Assembly (NCBI RefSeq): GCF_024679245.1
Contig: NC_090178.1
Coordinates: forward strand, 27,185,203 to 27,249,202
Reading direction: 5' to 3'
Length of the DNA stretch: 64,000 nt
Source: Pseudorasbora parva
Lineage: Eukaryota > Chordata > Actinopteri > Cypriniformes > Gobionidae
Below the pieces are notes generated by a model, which saw nothing but the letters and a program-made list of their open reading frames with translations, did no database searches and was not told the origin of the DNA. The position numbers were made by a program, and so were the translations under genes. Within the stretch, counting starts at the first letter, position 1, and each line of letters starts with the position of its first letter. Positions 32,471 through 44,520 of this stretch are shown in pieces.

Positions 32471-33201
32471 TTTTCTTTTTTTTCTTTCTTTTTTTACTTG
32501 TGTGTTCCGATAATGATCATACATTAGTGTTGACGGTACAATTTTAAAAAATATTCCCTATCTAGATACATTACTAACATACTATATTAACATGTAACCA
32601 CCAGGGGGTGTTAGAAAACAATTTTATGTGATCACCTTTTTTCTACCAGGAGAGTGAGTGTTATAAGTGTTATTTATTTTAGCATTATTTTATTCTACTG
32701 TAGTTTTTATACATTTTTGGGATTATCTTTTATTATTTGATTTTTATTTTAGTAATTTTATGTGCTTTTGTCTTTTTTTCTTCAGTTTTAGTCATTTTCA
32801 GTTTGTTTTTTGGTACTTTTAAATTTGACATTTTACTTCAAATAAAACTTTTTTCAGTTACTGTAGTTGCTGAGTTTTTTAAGTTTAAGTTTTTCATTAA
32901 TTATTTATATTTAATCAGTTTTATTTTAATTAACAAAAAGGAATTGTAATAGTTTTTGTTTTTAAAAAAAACAACACTGGTCAGAATGTTGTAAATACTA
33001 AATAAGTGATTTTATACAGTCATTCTTCTAAAGCTAACTAATATTAACTAAATATATTAATTTGAATTAAAATTCATTAATATAAACGCTGTCTTTGTGT
33101 ACGCTGCTTTTGTAGCCCCGTCCACCAACTTGTGGAGCTAAACTGATCGCGTTACTAATAAACATGCCGAAGAAAGCAAGATAATCCTTTGTAAAAAAGA
33201 C
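32471..33201. other. Intron 4 AT-rich spacer
   Basis: Very T-rich sequence. The open frame at 32737-32949 encodes mostly Phe/Leu/Ile/Val from T-rich codons and is not credible. Nothing else seen. Confidence 0.45.
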
Positions 33202-33204
33202 ATT

Positions 33205-34481
33205 GGCCCTCATTTATCAAAAGTGCGTACACCAAATTTCCAGCGTACACCTTGCGTACACCCAAACCCACGGTGACTTTGAGATTTATCAATATGGACG
33301 TTGGCGTACGGCACGCTCAAATCCTACGCCAGCTCAGGAGGTGGTGTACCCACGTTTGAGTTAGTGCGAAAATGCGCAGAAAAACAATTCCTAACACCAC
33401 AAAACGCACTGACAAGATATGCTATATGACCCATTGTTAAAAACCACAACAACAACATTCAGTGTTTATTTTTGTGCAACATGAACGTCAATGTTTAATT
33501 TGTGTGACTTTACCAAAGCGTTTGATTTGTAGGCATATGTATTCCTCCAGTCGCGAGCCTGTGCGCTTTATCTGACGTTTCAGGCCCGCCTGGCCCGGCA
33601 GCTGCACACGGACTGGGACTAAAATAATTCAGACTGACAAAATAATAAAAATGACATTCTTCTTTTAAACAATAATAGTAATAAAATCAATAAAAACGAC
33701 ACTCTTCTTCTAAATAACAAGCGTCATTAAGAATAATAATCATAATAATAAGAATAAGAATCTTACAAATTGTCATGTAATTATTAATGTGAATGAATCT
33801 TACTCCACATCACATCATCATCACTATTGTACACCCCAATACATGTGCCGTGATACGAAATTAAATGCTAATTGTTTCAAAACATGCTGTAAAATAATGC
33901 ATTGTGATGGTAATTTATCATCCAAACAGCTTTAAACTGCTGGAGTGCGCTTCTCAACCTCCTAAGAGTACTCGTAATTTGGGTCCATATTTTGTTTTTG
34001 TAGGTGCCTGTAATCCCACTCTTTAAACTCCCGAATAAAACAATTTCGTTATTTTTTTCACTTATTCCCTGGTGATGGTCTCGATGGGCGCGTCTCAATC
34101 ATCTCACTAGTTCAGTAGTCAGAGCACTGATCAGGGAATCAGCCCATTGACTTATGTCCTAATCATTGCCCTGACTAGTGAACTAGTGAGATGATTGAGC
34201 GCGCCCGATCTCCACGTCGGAGAAGTTTCGCTTCTTTGCCGTCTTCTGTTTGTCCATGACGTAAAATAAGGGCGTGGGGGAGGCGGAGACTTGAATATCT
34301 AGGGGCGTGTTATTCTAATGACGATCGTTTTCAGCCGCCGCATTTATCAAGGGCAAGTATTGCGTACACCTGGATTGCAGAGGTGCGCACAGTTTCATAA
34401 ATCAGGCGGTGAGAGGAGTGTAAGCATAATCTTACGCCAACATATACACCGGTTTCTACGCAAGATTGATAAATGAGGGCC
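33205..34481. mobile_element. TIR element ('GGCCCTCATTTATCAA' family) with ATT duplication
   Basis: Left GGCCCTCATTTATCAA and right TTGATAAATGAGGGCC are perfect inverted repeats. ATT flanks both sides (33202-33204, 34482-34484). Near both ends GCGTACACC and TACGCC words repeat. The 1277-bp interior is non-coding. Superfamily is left open; a 3-bp duplication would fit a PIF/Harbinger relative. Confidence 0.85.
34086..34206. mobile_element. 121-bp hairpin nested in the 33205 element
   Basis: Arms GGGCGCGTCTCAATCATCTC and GAGATGATTGAGCGCGCCC pair, continuing through ACTAGTTCAGTAGTCAG against CTGACTAGTGAACTAGT. The loop is about 40 bp. GAT flanks both sides. Probably a miniature TIR element. Confidence 0.8.
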
Positions 34482-34484
34482 ATT

Positions 34485-35420
34485 GAGATTAAAACACAAT
34501 GCTGTGTCTTCTATATTGGATCCGACAGGAATGGTGCAGCACACTTTTTTTTTATGTGATAGTATTGCATTGTCACAGATCAATTATGTGTACGTGTCTT
34601 AATATAAAAATACCATAGCACACTGTCATAGGCTGGAGAATCCCTTATTTGTTGGTTCATTGCGATTAGGGATCAGAACAGGTCAGCTCGGATATGTTAT
34701 GGGTCAGGGGGCTCGCAAAGCCCAACATCCCAGGGCTATGTGTTTTCCAGACCAAAGCGTAAGTGCGTCGGTAGGCCGGTGAATCTAAAATAGTGAAATA
34801 ACATTCATTTCTTGATCTACGTTGTTAATGTTCACTCTCTTGACTTGATATTTGACGAGTGCGCGTGTGTGCGGTTCACGCTAATCCACCGATCGGGCGG
34901 GGCCAAGTAATAAAAAAATAAATGAATTGCGGGTGGAGGAGAGAGAAATCATTGTGTTTGTTTAATAACTACATTTTGAGAGCCCTTTCAGATAATTATT
35001 CCGGTTGCTGCTTTCAAAACAATCCCTCCCTTGAACTGACAAGGGAGTTAAAGCTCATTAAATATGCAAATCTTCTCCAATCCTAGCCGTGGGCGTTTAC
35101 TTCCAAGTCTCCAGTGCGTCACGCCCATCAAAACCCAGCGTTCAGAAGAGAGCCTCAAAACCAGTGTAGAAAATAGCCTATAATTAATTCATTATATTTT
35201 TTTGGTATGTAAAAACCACACAAACATCATAAGTTGACCTCAGACAATAGTATAAAAAAATGTAAAAGCCGGGAATTAATGTATATTTTGTGTAAATGCT
35301 TATCCCCCCCCCCACCCTCCCCAATTGATTAGTTTGCTTCATAGTCTACAGTATTGTTTTCAAAGCAGTTCTGCAAGTTCCCAAATGTATTAAGTGATGT
35401 GTATCATGTTTCCTTCACAG
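34485..35420. repeat. Intron 4 distal part with inverted repeat copy B
   Basis: Contains 35050-35165, the inverted relative of 8090-8210 (CCTAGCCGTGGGCGTTTACT, TCCAAGTCTCCAGTGC). A C-run lies at 35306-35320. The last 30 bases form the acceptor CATGTTTCCTTCACAG before exon 5. Confidence 0.6.
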
Positions 35421-35427
35421 GCCCTGA
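35421..35427 (+). CDS. dedd2: DEDD2 terminal coding exon, 7 nt of coding sequence
   Basis: Acceptor TCCTTCACAG|GCC. The first G completes Arg368, CCC gives Pro369, TGA stops. Human DEDD2 also carries an Arg-Pro in its short C-terminal tail, which mildly supports the junction. The rest of this exon is 3' UTR. Confidence 0.7.
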
Positions 35428-36715
35428 GAAATGTCAGTTTCACCCGGGACCTTCAGTTGTGATGGATGAAGATGTTTTGCCTTTTTATTTTGTTGCCCAT
35501 TGAGTGTCGGTGACCCTGCTGGGATGGAAAGCCTATTGGAGGAGTCTAGATTAAACTGGGCAGCCGTTTTGTTGGACACAAGAATAATTTTCCGTCAGAA
35601 GCTGTCAGACCGTTCAGAGGTTAGGTTCAGATGAGGGGTTGTTTCTCTCTTCTGCAGGTCAGTTTAAACATGGACAAACACACTATAATAAACCCATAGA
35701 AAAAACAGGAGGGACCACTTAATCTGCCCCAGGTGGTATGTGGATAGAATTTCTTTGTCTAGTTTTTTCTTTCTTTTTTTCAAATGTAACAACCTACAGT
35801 GAACCCTGGAATTCAAGTTATATGTTTAACTTTGTTTGGGAAATTTAAAACAGCCTGTTTCTTTGATTTAAAAGATAGAAAGGATGGGAATACACAACAT
35901 ATATGTAATGTAAAGATTTACAAATAAATCCACAAAAGAGTGACTAAAAAAAATATAAAAATGTGTAATTAACAAAAAGATAAGATTTTTTATTTTTTAT
36001 CACGTCTCCTGTTTTGAATAGGTTTTGATAGGTTGACTGCTAACTTAATTCTTAAGAGTTTGGGCTGGTGATGCATCAGAAGACCAAAGTCACACTTCAG
36101 CCCTCGGGCAGGCGGATATGTCGCGTAACCAAACTGCCCCAGAGTGGTCTGTTGTACTGCTTATAAGAGTCACAAAGATGACATTTGAAATCCTTTATAC
36201 AGTACTGGACTGGACCAGTCAATCAATGTTGCCAAAATTTGGAAATGCCACAAAATGGAGTAGACATTTGTGCTGATCTATTACAACAAAGACTTTCTAC
36301 AGTGTACACCACTGTGAGACTATATTTGTACCAACAACTCCATGTTAACATGCTATTTGTCTCAGAAACAGCAAAGTCATGGATTTTCAGGGCCTTTGGA
36401 TGCCTTTGTATATTGCTGATAGAAAAATTATAGTTAACACCAGCCTTGACACAACCAGACTAACTTCTGGTCCTGTTTCTAGAATGTGTTGCCCTTTTTG
36501 TTATATTTGTACCCTTATGACAAAAAGATAATAGTTCAGTAGTAGTTAGTGGCAATTCAGTCCTGTCATTTGACAGGTATCAAAGTGAATTGGGGATAGA
36601 AAATTGAGTTATTTTGTGTTTTCATGTTTTTGTTTAAACTGATATTACTTGATATTGTTTTGGAATATGTACATTTACGTAAATATGATTCTTAATAAAT
36701 TACTGTCAGAAAATG
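35428..36715 (+). other. DEDD2 3' UTR
   Basis: About 1.3 kb without recognisable transposons. Three AATAAA hexamers lie at 35687, 35923 and 36694. The last is followed 20-45 bases on by a GT-rich TCTGATTTTGTGTATAAAC, the best polyadenylation context. ATGTA/TGTAA words are frequent, so post-transcriptional control is possible. Confidence 0.6.
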
Positions 36716-36740
36716 ATTGCCTCTGATTTTGTGTATAAAC
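36694..36740 (+). terminator. Probable polyadenylation signal of DEDD2
   Basis: AATAAA at 36694-36699 with downstream GT-rich TGATTTTGTGTA at 36723-36734. The cleavage site is likely near 36715. Confidence 0.55.
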
Positions 36741-36785
36741 TATGTTTAATTTCCTTTTTTTTCTGGGGAATAAATTAATTCTTGG

Positions 36786-37010
36786 GTTAGTTCACCCAAA
36801 AATGAAAATTTGGTCATTAATTACTCATTAATGTCATTCCAAACCTGTAAGACTTTCGTTCATCCTCGGAACACAAATGAAGATCTTTTTGATGAAATCT
36901 GAGAGATGACTGTCCGTTCAAAGGCAGCAATGCAACTACCAGTTTGACCCTTCAAAAAGATCATAAAGCGATTGTGAAACAAATCCATATGAATTGAGCG
37001 GTTTAGTCAA
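36786..37010. repeat. TTCACCCAAAAATGAAAATT family, left-end copy
   Basis: Begins GGTTAGTTCACCC then AAAAATGAAAATTTGGTCAT, followed by TGTCATTCCAAACCTGTAAG and ACTTTCGTTCATCCTCGGAA. The right terminus was not found. Confidence 0.75.
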
Positions 37011-37929
37011 CATTTTCTTAAGATACGATTGCTTTATATGATGAACAGATTTAGTTTAGTCTTTTCCTCACAAAAAAAGCCATGTTTTCTATACTTTTGC
37101 ACCCCCTTGTGGATTTAAGGTTCAGGCATACTGCATGTGTATTAAACTTAGTTGTTTGTATTTCTCCTTTTAAATGGGAGCTGCTTGCTGGACTAAATAT
37201 ATATTCCATGCCTTAAATAATTGCGGACTCAGATGATTTGGATTTTGAATAATATCACACCAACATCAGGTTAAGAGGGTGAGCGAATGGTTGGATCCCA
37301 GCTGTGTCTCGAAGAGGTTTTAGGCTGTGAAGCTAGTCTACACTCATTTACAAATTGCTTCAAAATGAACATCTACTAATATATTCATGTACAGGTCATA
37401 GTGCTTTCTTTTGTACTATTAGTATTATTATTGTCCCCTATCCATTAATGATCAAAACCTATTTAATATGAGAAAATAGGTGAAATATTAGTATCTAGGA
37501 GTGTCCACGGGCTGTTCCGTTAGAACCCTGTCCATGGTGCTGAAGAAATGTGGCATGTGTATCTGTTAGCTCTGACATTCTTTTTAAGGGTACATAATGT
37601 ATGAACCACAGCAGGACACAGCTGTTCATTTAACAAATAAAACATTTATAGGGTGTAAATTAAACGGTATGACTATATTCTAGTGTGCTTGGAGCACAGA
37701 GGAGAGAGGCCTAATTCGAGCCTTCCTCGAGTTTTTGTGCAATTATTGATTTCACCTGTAGATGGCAGCTACATTTTTTTACTTAACCCTAGTCAAGCCT
37801 ACGCAAAATATATACTGATGCATATAGGCCCTTTGAAAGAATCCGACGAAGGAGGGTGAAAAATAATGATTAAAATCAAGACTTAAACTTTTTTTTTTTT
37901 TTTTTTTGCTCCTCTCATTCTTGCACAAA
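37011..37929. other. Intergenic DNA downstream of DEDD2
   Basis: No gene or clear repeat. There is a T-run at 37889-37907. Otherwise nothing is visible. Confidence 0.45.
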
Positions 37930-38260
37930 CGTGAAAGTTTTTGCTTGTTTCAGCACCGGCGGTCAACGCGTTGTTATGGAAACCGCTAGAGATATAGGGG
38001 GCAGCGAGACACATGAAGGATTCGCGCACACCCTCCACCCGACCCCATCACCTTTCGACCCTAATTTCAAATTCAGGCTCCACACCCGATTCCTTTTCTG
38101 TTCCCCCCAAGAAAACACCCCCACCCACCCCAAATATCTGCTATCTCTCCCGTTTTGCTGTGTCCGACTGTTTTTTTTTTTTTGAGCCCGAGCAGCTCGC
38201 GCGTGTGACGGAGACGGCCACGTACATCGATGGAAACGCGGGTAATGTGTAAACAAAAAC
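37930..38260. promoter_or_regulatory. CpG-enriched block, candidate promoter or enhancer
   Basis: CpG density rises (CGGCGGTCAACGCG, CCCGAGCAGCTCGCGCGTG, GACGGAGACGGCCACGTAC) against an AT-rich background. A short ATGGAAACGCGG directly precedes GTAATG, a possible donor, but no coding exon can be supported. Confidence 0.3.
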
Positions 38261-41200
38261 TGACAGCTTCTTAAAATTATTTTGCATATCATATGTAAAA
38301 CTTTTTCGTACTCAAATGCCATTTTTACCCTACTATATAAGTTATGCCTATTTTACTTTCTGCTGTTTCTGTTAATTATAACACATAGGCTAATACATTA
38401 AAAAGATTATCGCTAAAGTTGTCGTTATTTTAACCCGTCTGTGCTCGAGCTGGGGAGATTTTGAAAGAGTTATTGCCTGTAATGATTTCTTGATCGAACC
38501 GGAGTTTCCTGTTTATTGATTAGATAGAAATTAATTCATGGGACAGCCCTCTCTTCCCAGTGTAGGCTACGTGCTTATGTTTCTCTGCGTTTCCTGTGAA
38601 TTACGGTGTGTGTGTGTGTGTGTGTACAACCGCTGTTCTGCATCCTGTAATTGGCGCAGGACATCGCGGGAATATTTGATTTGAAAAGGCTGAGCTCGTG
38701 CTGTGAAATATGCATGCGCTTGTGTTTTACAGTGAACAGTGTTGACTTGGTGATAAATGCACAGCTTTCTGTCATAGCAAAGCTTTTAGGAGCTATCTTT
38801 GCCCATCACTGCTGTTTTTGTTATGAAAAACGCTGTGTAGACCAAATACGACGCCAATATAGCGATTATATTGAGAAGGGAGGAATATAAACCGTATGTT
38901 TGTGAAAGGTCAAAGATTTGTATGCTAGCCTACTTGTTTTACAGTCTGTTGTTACAGAATGACATACGGCCTAATGTCAACAAATGCTAATGTAATTGTA
39001 GGCCAAACTGCAAGCCCTCATTTCGTAGTTTTTTGAGTAACGTTGCCAAAGTCGTGGTTAAATATTTAAAACTTAAGCTTGAAAGTGGTGTTGTTTTGCC
39101 ATGGTTTAAATCATATAGGCTATCGGTATCTTCATTTCTGTATGATAATTGTGCGCGTAAGCTTCTGTTTTGCCTCTTGACTTGTGGAAAATCTGGACAT
39201 GGCCTATGTTTACTCCTTTGGGAAGCTTTGTAATCAATATGGTCGATATTTGTTTGGCGGCGTATCCTTGATAACGACGTTGTAATAGTAGCTACCGTCA
39301 CGCGGCCTCGGCATGGCCGTTAGTGTCCGCCGCCACACAAGCCGAGTCTCCGCTGAGGGGAAAATCGATGAGCAGACTGAGTTAATTATGAGAAAATCAA
39401 TTAAGAGGTGGAGGTTTTTGGCTTTAAAAGGCCAGTGCCAAAGAAAAGGGGACTGCAGTGCGCAAGCCTGTTTTGGGGTTGTGTGTTCTCCACGCTCTTC
39501 TCGTCATGTTCAGGGACATGCAGGGTGCGCGAGGCTCGACCACGACCACTCATAAACCACGGGTCATTTTCTTCGTGGCATATGATGACATTGAACTAGC
39601 CAACATTCTGTCAGCCGAAGCTAGGCTACAGCATATTTACAATTCTGTAATGAGGATATTTCATTCAACAGATTTTTTAAGGTAACAGCTGCACGTGTTG
39701 GTGACTATGGTGAGAAGCGCGCGGAGGTAGCCTACAGCAGGTCTCATTACTGCCTTGCCTAAACAAAGTCCGATAAAAAAAAAAAAAAAGTGTTTCGACG
39801 TGGACTATTTATTCACAGTGGATATTTCTTTATTTTTCTTTGTTGAATAGGATTGTAGCGATGGACAGAAATGTGGAGAGGTTCAAGTAGAAGTTCTGAT
39901 AGTGAAGAAGGTCTGTCAAATATTTGAACAGCATTAATATCTGTATATATGTGCTCTCACGTTTCATGGTCATACACAGGCACATGCTTTTTATTGGCTT
40001 CATATTTACTAAGAAACACATACACAGGCACCTCTTCACGGTGGTGAAGTAGGTTATATGCCTATATTTGAAGATACAAAGTCATTCAATCTTCAGGACT
40101 CATTATTGATGAAATTTGGACGATGGGGAAATCACGAGAACCATTAGGAGCTGGTAATCTTTAGATGTAAAGTTTTTAAATGTTAAATGTGGGCCTATTA
40201 GGCCAGTATTTTGTGATTTTTTTTTTCATGCAAAGTTCTAAAGAAGAAAACGCAGATATATTACACAGTAACCTACACAAAATATTACTGCATTCTGATA
40301 TAGGAAATCTGACAAGATCTCTTTTTTATGACGATACATTCAAATAATGCAAAATAAGAAAATTATTCAGTCAAATATGCACTGCATGCATATGAAAATA
40401 TATCTGAGCCGAGCAGCCTAATGGTCTAATTAAAAAATTAAATAAAAATGATTTAATCGTATATCTGTATCTAATGGGACGAAGTTGTTCACGTGGCTTC
40501 CCATAATTAGCCTAGCTATAGTTCAAATATTTGAAGAAGCTTCGTTCTTAAATTAGCCTTGTTGCCTATATTCAAAATTGTTTAGCCAGTTTCCTATGTT
40601 GGATTAATGCTATATTCGCATTGCCATGCTTGCCTCAATTACGATGATAATTGGATTTAATCCCAAACTTTTTTATAGGCCCTAACACACCAGATATTTT
40701 TTTAAATAACTAAATTAAACTCAAAAAGGCCTATAACTGATGTGCAAATTGCTGAGCATTAGATACACATTCTTAGTTCTTTAGCATTTATAGGCTACCC
40801 AATGTAATTAGCCTAACATAAAACGCAAATAAAGTGTATAGGCTATAGCCTACATCGAATAAACGATTTGCCCAATAAATACATCAAATAGCCTAAATAA
40901 AATAATTTCCCTTGAGCGCGTCTTCAGGAAAAACAAAAGTGCCAGACTTTCCCATTGTAGAATTATGTAGCCTGTAGCAAATAAAGAAAATGGTTGTTAA
41001 AACAAAAACACGCTCTCAAAACAAGTAGCCTATATGCTCTCTCGTTTCAGTTTAGTTAGAGACAAAAATAATCCTTTCATGAAAGTTTGCGCCGTTACTT
41101 TTCAAACCATAAATCATCTGTTGTTATTATGCAAATTAGTGATAGACATTATGATAAACCAGAGAATAACACGGTTAAAATAGCGGGTAAAACAACAGTA

Positions 41201-42100
41201 AAGCCATTTTATAAAGAAAACTGTATAGTATAGGCTAGGCTACGAACAGAAAAAACACAATGGACTTATTATTAACTGCTTAATTAAATATCCACCGTAT
41301 TTCCCACTCAATCCGATTATTTTAATATGCCGTCCAAATTTAGTTTGCACGTAGCCTGCTATCAACTAACACATCGATTAAAGCTTATCGCTGGATTAGG
41401 CTACTTTCGACGCCTATAATTCAGTAGAATAGGAGCCTGTTTTTTATGTTATGTTTTATTTTTTAGGCCTTCGCTACTCGGTTTATACTCGTATCTGTTT
41501 ATATTCCTTTGTGAGGGGAAGCTTGCATCTCGGACAGTATTTTCTCTCGTTATTTTAGGAAATTGGTAATTAGACTACTGATCAGACAGATCCTCAATAT
41601 CGGTCGGTCTGTCATGAGGAGCATTTTTTTTGTCGTCGAGACCGTCGCTGTGTGTATCACTCATTTAGAATGCACACATTAGGCTATATTCGTATTGTTG
41701 TTATTATTCTTTTTTCTTCTTCTTTTTTCTGAATATCTGCCCCGCAGATATTTAGTGTCCGGTATCAATCTTGGGGTTTTTCATAAGCAGCTGTCAGCGT
41801 AACTCACGACCCCGCGGGTCAAAGGCCAAACGACCACCGGTGCAATTAAAACGGACAGAGATGGAGCATTATGGCCCCATCCAATTTTCCTCTCACAAAA
41901 GAACAAAACTGCTGGCAGTTTATTTCAGAAATATGATGTTATCAAAAGCATATGACCATAATACTGCTGTAAAAGAATGAAACATTTTGACATAGTCACT
42001 TATTTTATAACTTATTTTATTTGGTTGTGGTAGGCTACTAATTTTTGCTTTCTGGATATGTAACTTATTCTGCTAGCTACATTATTTAGAATTCAGGATA
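38261..42100. other. Non-coding stretch dense in TAGGCTA/TAGCCTA words
   Basis: No exon recognised. (GT)n at 38606-38625. CpG patch at 39290-39560 (GGCCTCGGCATGGCCG, CGCCGCCACAC) next to GAGTTAATTATGAG. TAGGCTA/TAGCCTA-type words recur more than twenty times. No transposon ends are clear. Confidence 0.45.
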
Positions 42101-43833
42101 TGATCTCAGCATTGATCTGTTTTGTATTGTCTTGTGGATTCTTCAGAAAAATAATTTACGGAAGGCAGGATAAATTTATGTTTACTTGAATTTATCAGAA
42201 TAGAAAATTTGAAAAGAAAACAGTTGTTGGTGGAGGTGCATGATTTATATTATACAAATTAGGGAAGCTTCTGGGTAAGTGTTTCATTTTAAAATGCATT
42301 TATTTTATTTAGATGGCATAAATCAGACATTATTGGCCTTTCCACATTCGCAGAGTAAAATCCACCAGGCGAAACCTCAATATCAGCAACTAATAAATTG
42401 TGTCGGTTGCTGTAACCTTTGCAGTTGTGGCTTTTGCTCCTGGTTTGAATGTGTGGCTGCTCGGTTTGCAGCTCTATTTTGTTGCTGCTTATGTGGCTGT
42501 TGAAAGAATCAAGATGACCACAATAATACACAGAGGGGCACGCGCGCCGTTTATGAATGTGCGCGTGTGTTTAGAACCCAATGAGACGATGGGGTCAGAG
42601 TTCAAATTCAGCCCCAGACGGACGACCTTGCCCTTATGAATGACCCCGGGGTCGATGGGGGAAGGACATGAAAGGATATAGAAAATTATTTGAAGGGGAA
42701 AACAGAGAGACCAGAAGCAAAGGGTAAAAAGATAAATACATCCAACATACAGTACATATTTTTTGTCCCGTTTACAAATGCATACTCCATTTACTTCAGT
42801 CACACCAACACAAAAGAAAAAGTTAACCTTTGACCTTTATCTCCACACCAGCTCCACAGTGTTCCTCTATCCCCCGGCTGCTAGATGAACTCTTCTGTAT
42901 CTCAGTACACATTCACACACACTTCCTCTATAACCCAAGATTGAGGTTTAAATACCTGCAGTTGCCTTGTTCACCACCTCAGGTACTGGGGGTTAGTAAA
43001 GAATCAGGGCTGATGGCTGCTCTAAAAGCCCCGGCAGGGAACAGGGTTGGGGGCCAGGGGGCTGATGATATGGGTGCAGTTTCATATATGACCTGTGCCT
43101 GGCAGCAGAGAGCTGGCTGTCTGGCCCATTTAGTTTAGCTACTCATCTTAGCCAATGACCAGGGGAGGATACAAGAGTGAGAGGGAGGACGCAAGCAAGC
43201 CTGAGGGTGAGGAAAATTACATGAAAAAGCTCGCAAAAATGTCTGTTTTTCCCTTTGTGCTCAGTTAAAGCTTATTGCAGCACGCACGATATTCTCTATC
43301 ACAACATGTGCTTTGTTCTAAAACATACTAATTTAAGTTTTCCCAAAGCTTGTTTCTATTCTAAATTCCCCAGATTTTACTGTTTTATATTTCTAAAATC
43401 CTTTGGCACTGTTCCGAACGCTTTCGAGCTGTCTTTTTCTCACACACCTTTTTTCTGTGTCTGAACGGCCCTATCCTGTAACCCATTTAAACAATTACTC
43501 CCATTCTTCTCATGGGCCAGATCCAAAGTTATATCTGTGTGTTCTCTCACTGATGGAGAACAGCAGGTTTGGCTGACATACCCTTTATCTGGCCTGTGCT
43601 GGTACGGAATCAGTCGGCCTTTACCTCTAGAAATGGGGTATTTAGTGGCCATTTTCTCTTTAATGGAGGTATTTAGGGAGAATTTTCTTTATAACGCTTT
43701 ATAATAGGTCTTCCCAGTTGAAGTGTAGAGGGATTTGGGTATCTGGTATTTGAAATTGCATCGTTCTTCTATTTTTTTCGTGATGGTTCAGATATTTTGA
43801 TTTTGCATTGAGGTTTGGATATGGAGGAACAGG

Positions 43834-43837
<4 letters not shown>
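42101..43837. other. Non-coding stretch without repeats
   Basis: Mostly unique sequence. The open frame at 42830-43138 has no family features or flanking splice signals that convince me. Nothing else. Confidence 0.4.

Positions 43838-43875
<38 letters not shown>
43838..43875. repeat. (CT)n microsatellite
   Basis: About 38 bp of alternating CT. Confidence 0.95.
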
Positions 43876-43879
<4 letters not shown>

Positions 43880-44087
43880 TGAGTTTTAAATCTACTTTAA
43901 ATTAAATCAATAGAATGTTTTATTTGATTTGTGATTTGGTAGTTGGCAAACAATAGCTAAATGATGGAGAATTCATTTATGAGTTTTAGCCTAGTTCTTA
44001 TTTTTTATTTTCCACAAAATCTGAAACAATCAGAAAGTTATTATTTCTTAGCAGATTGCAATGGGACAAATTTATTAGATTTAGTGT

Positions 44088-44520
44088 TGTCAAATTGATT
44101 AATCGTGATTAATCGCATCCAAAATAAAAGTATGTACATTATATGTGTGTACTGTTTATAATTATTATGTATATATAAATACACACATGCATGTATATTT
44201 TAAGAAGAACTTGTTATATTTATATATAAAATTTTTATATAATAAATTATATAAATATATATACATTATACACATGCAAATATTTCTTACATATTTTCAT
44301 GAATGAGTGTATTTACATAATAATTATACACACTGCACACATATATTATGTAACATAATTAGAATTAATTAAAACTAATGATAAAACAATTATGGAAATG
44401 TAGAAAGGCACATCTTTTATAACACGGTAAACTGATTTTTTGTTTATTTAATCACTTTTGAGTTATATTAAATTTAATTGTAACTGAAGCAGTCAATATG
44501 GATTCGTTAAAAAAAATTAA
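44088..44520. repeat. AT-rich interspersed repeat ('GATTAATCGTGATTAATCGC' type)
   Basis: Starts GTGTTGTCAAATTGATTAAT then CGTGATTAATCGCATCC and AAAATAAAAGT, followed by TATATATAAATACACACATG. This is the 5' portion of a very common zebrafish-type element. The opposite end is missing. Confidence 0.65.

Larger units (their letters stand above)
3850..36715 (+). other. dedd2: DEDD2 transcription unit (leader exon, five coding exons, 3' UTR)
   Basis: Gene extent is inferred from the CpG-containing leader, five coding exons with matching phases, and the distal AATAAA at 36694-36699. Introns are about 0.1, 12.5, 14.2 and 3.2 kb between coding exons, plus a probable 0.27-kb intron in the 5' UTR. The spliced CDS is 1110 nt, 369 codons plus stop. 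The two long introns are filled with DNA transposons, which explains the gene's size; the coding part is compact. Assignment to DEDD2 rather than DEDD rests on the YYEMLSLH..FEIVGSQLTE start of the death effector domain and on YLSGALLEALKGVF and LLVSVD in the C-terminal domain. Confidence 0.85.

Noticed and set aside
37963..38322. 119-codon minus-strand frame
   Set aside because: It crosses a poly-T run and CpG-rich DNA. It is opposed by plus-strand frames and has no known motif.
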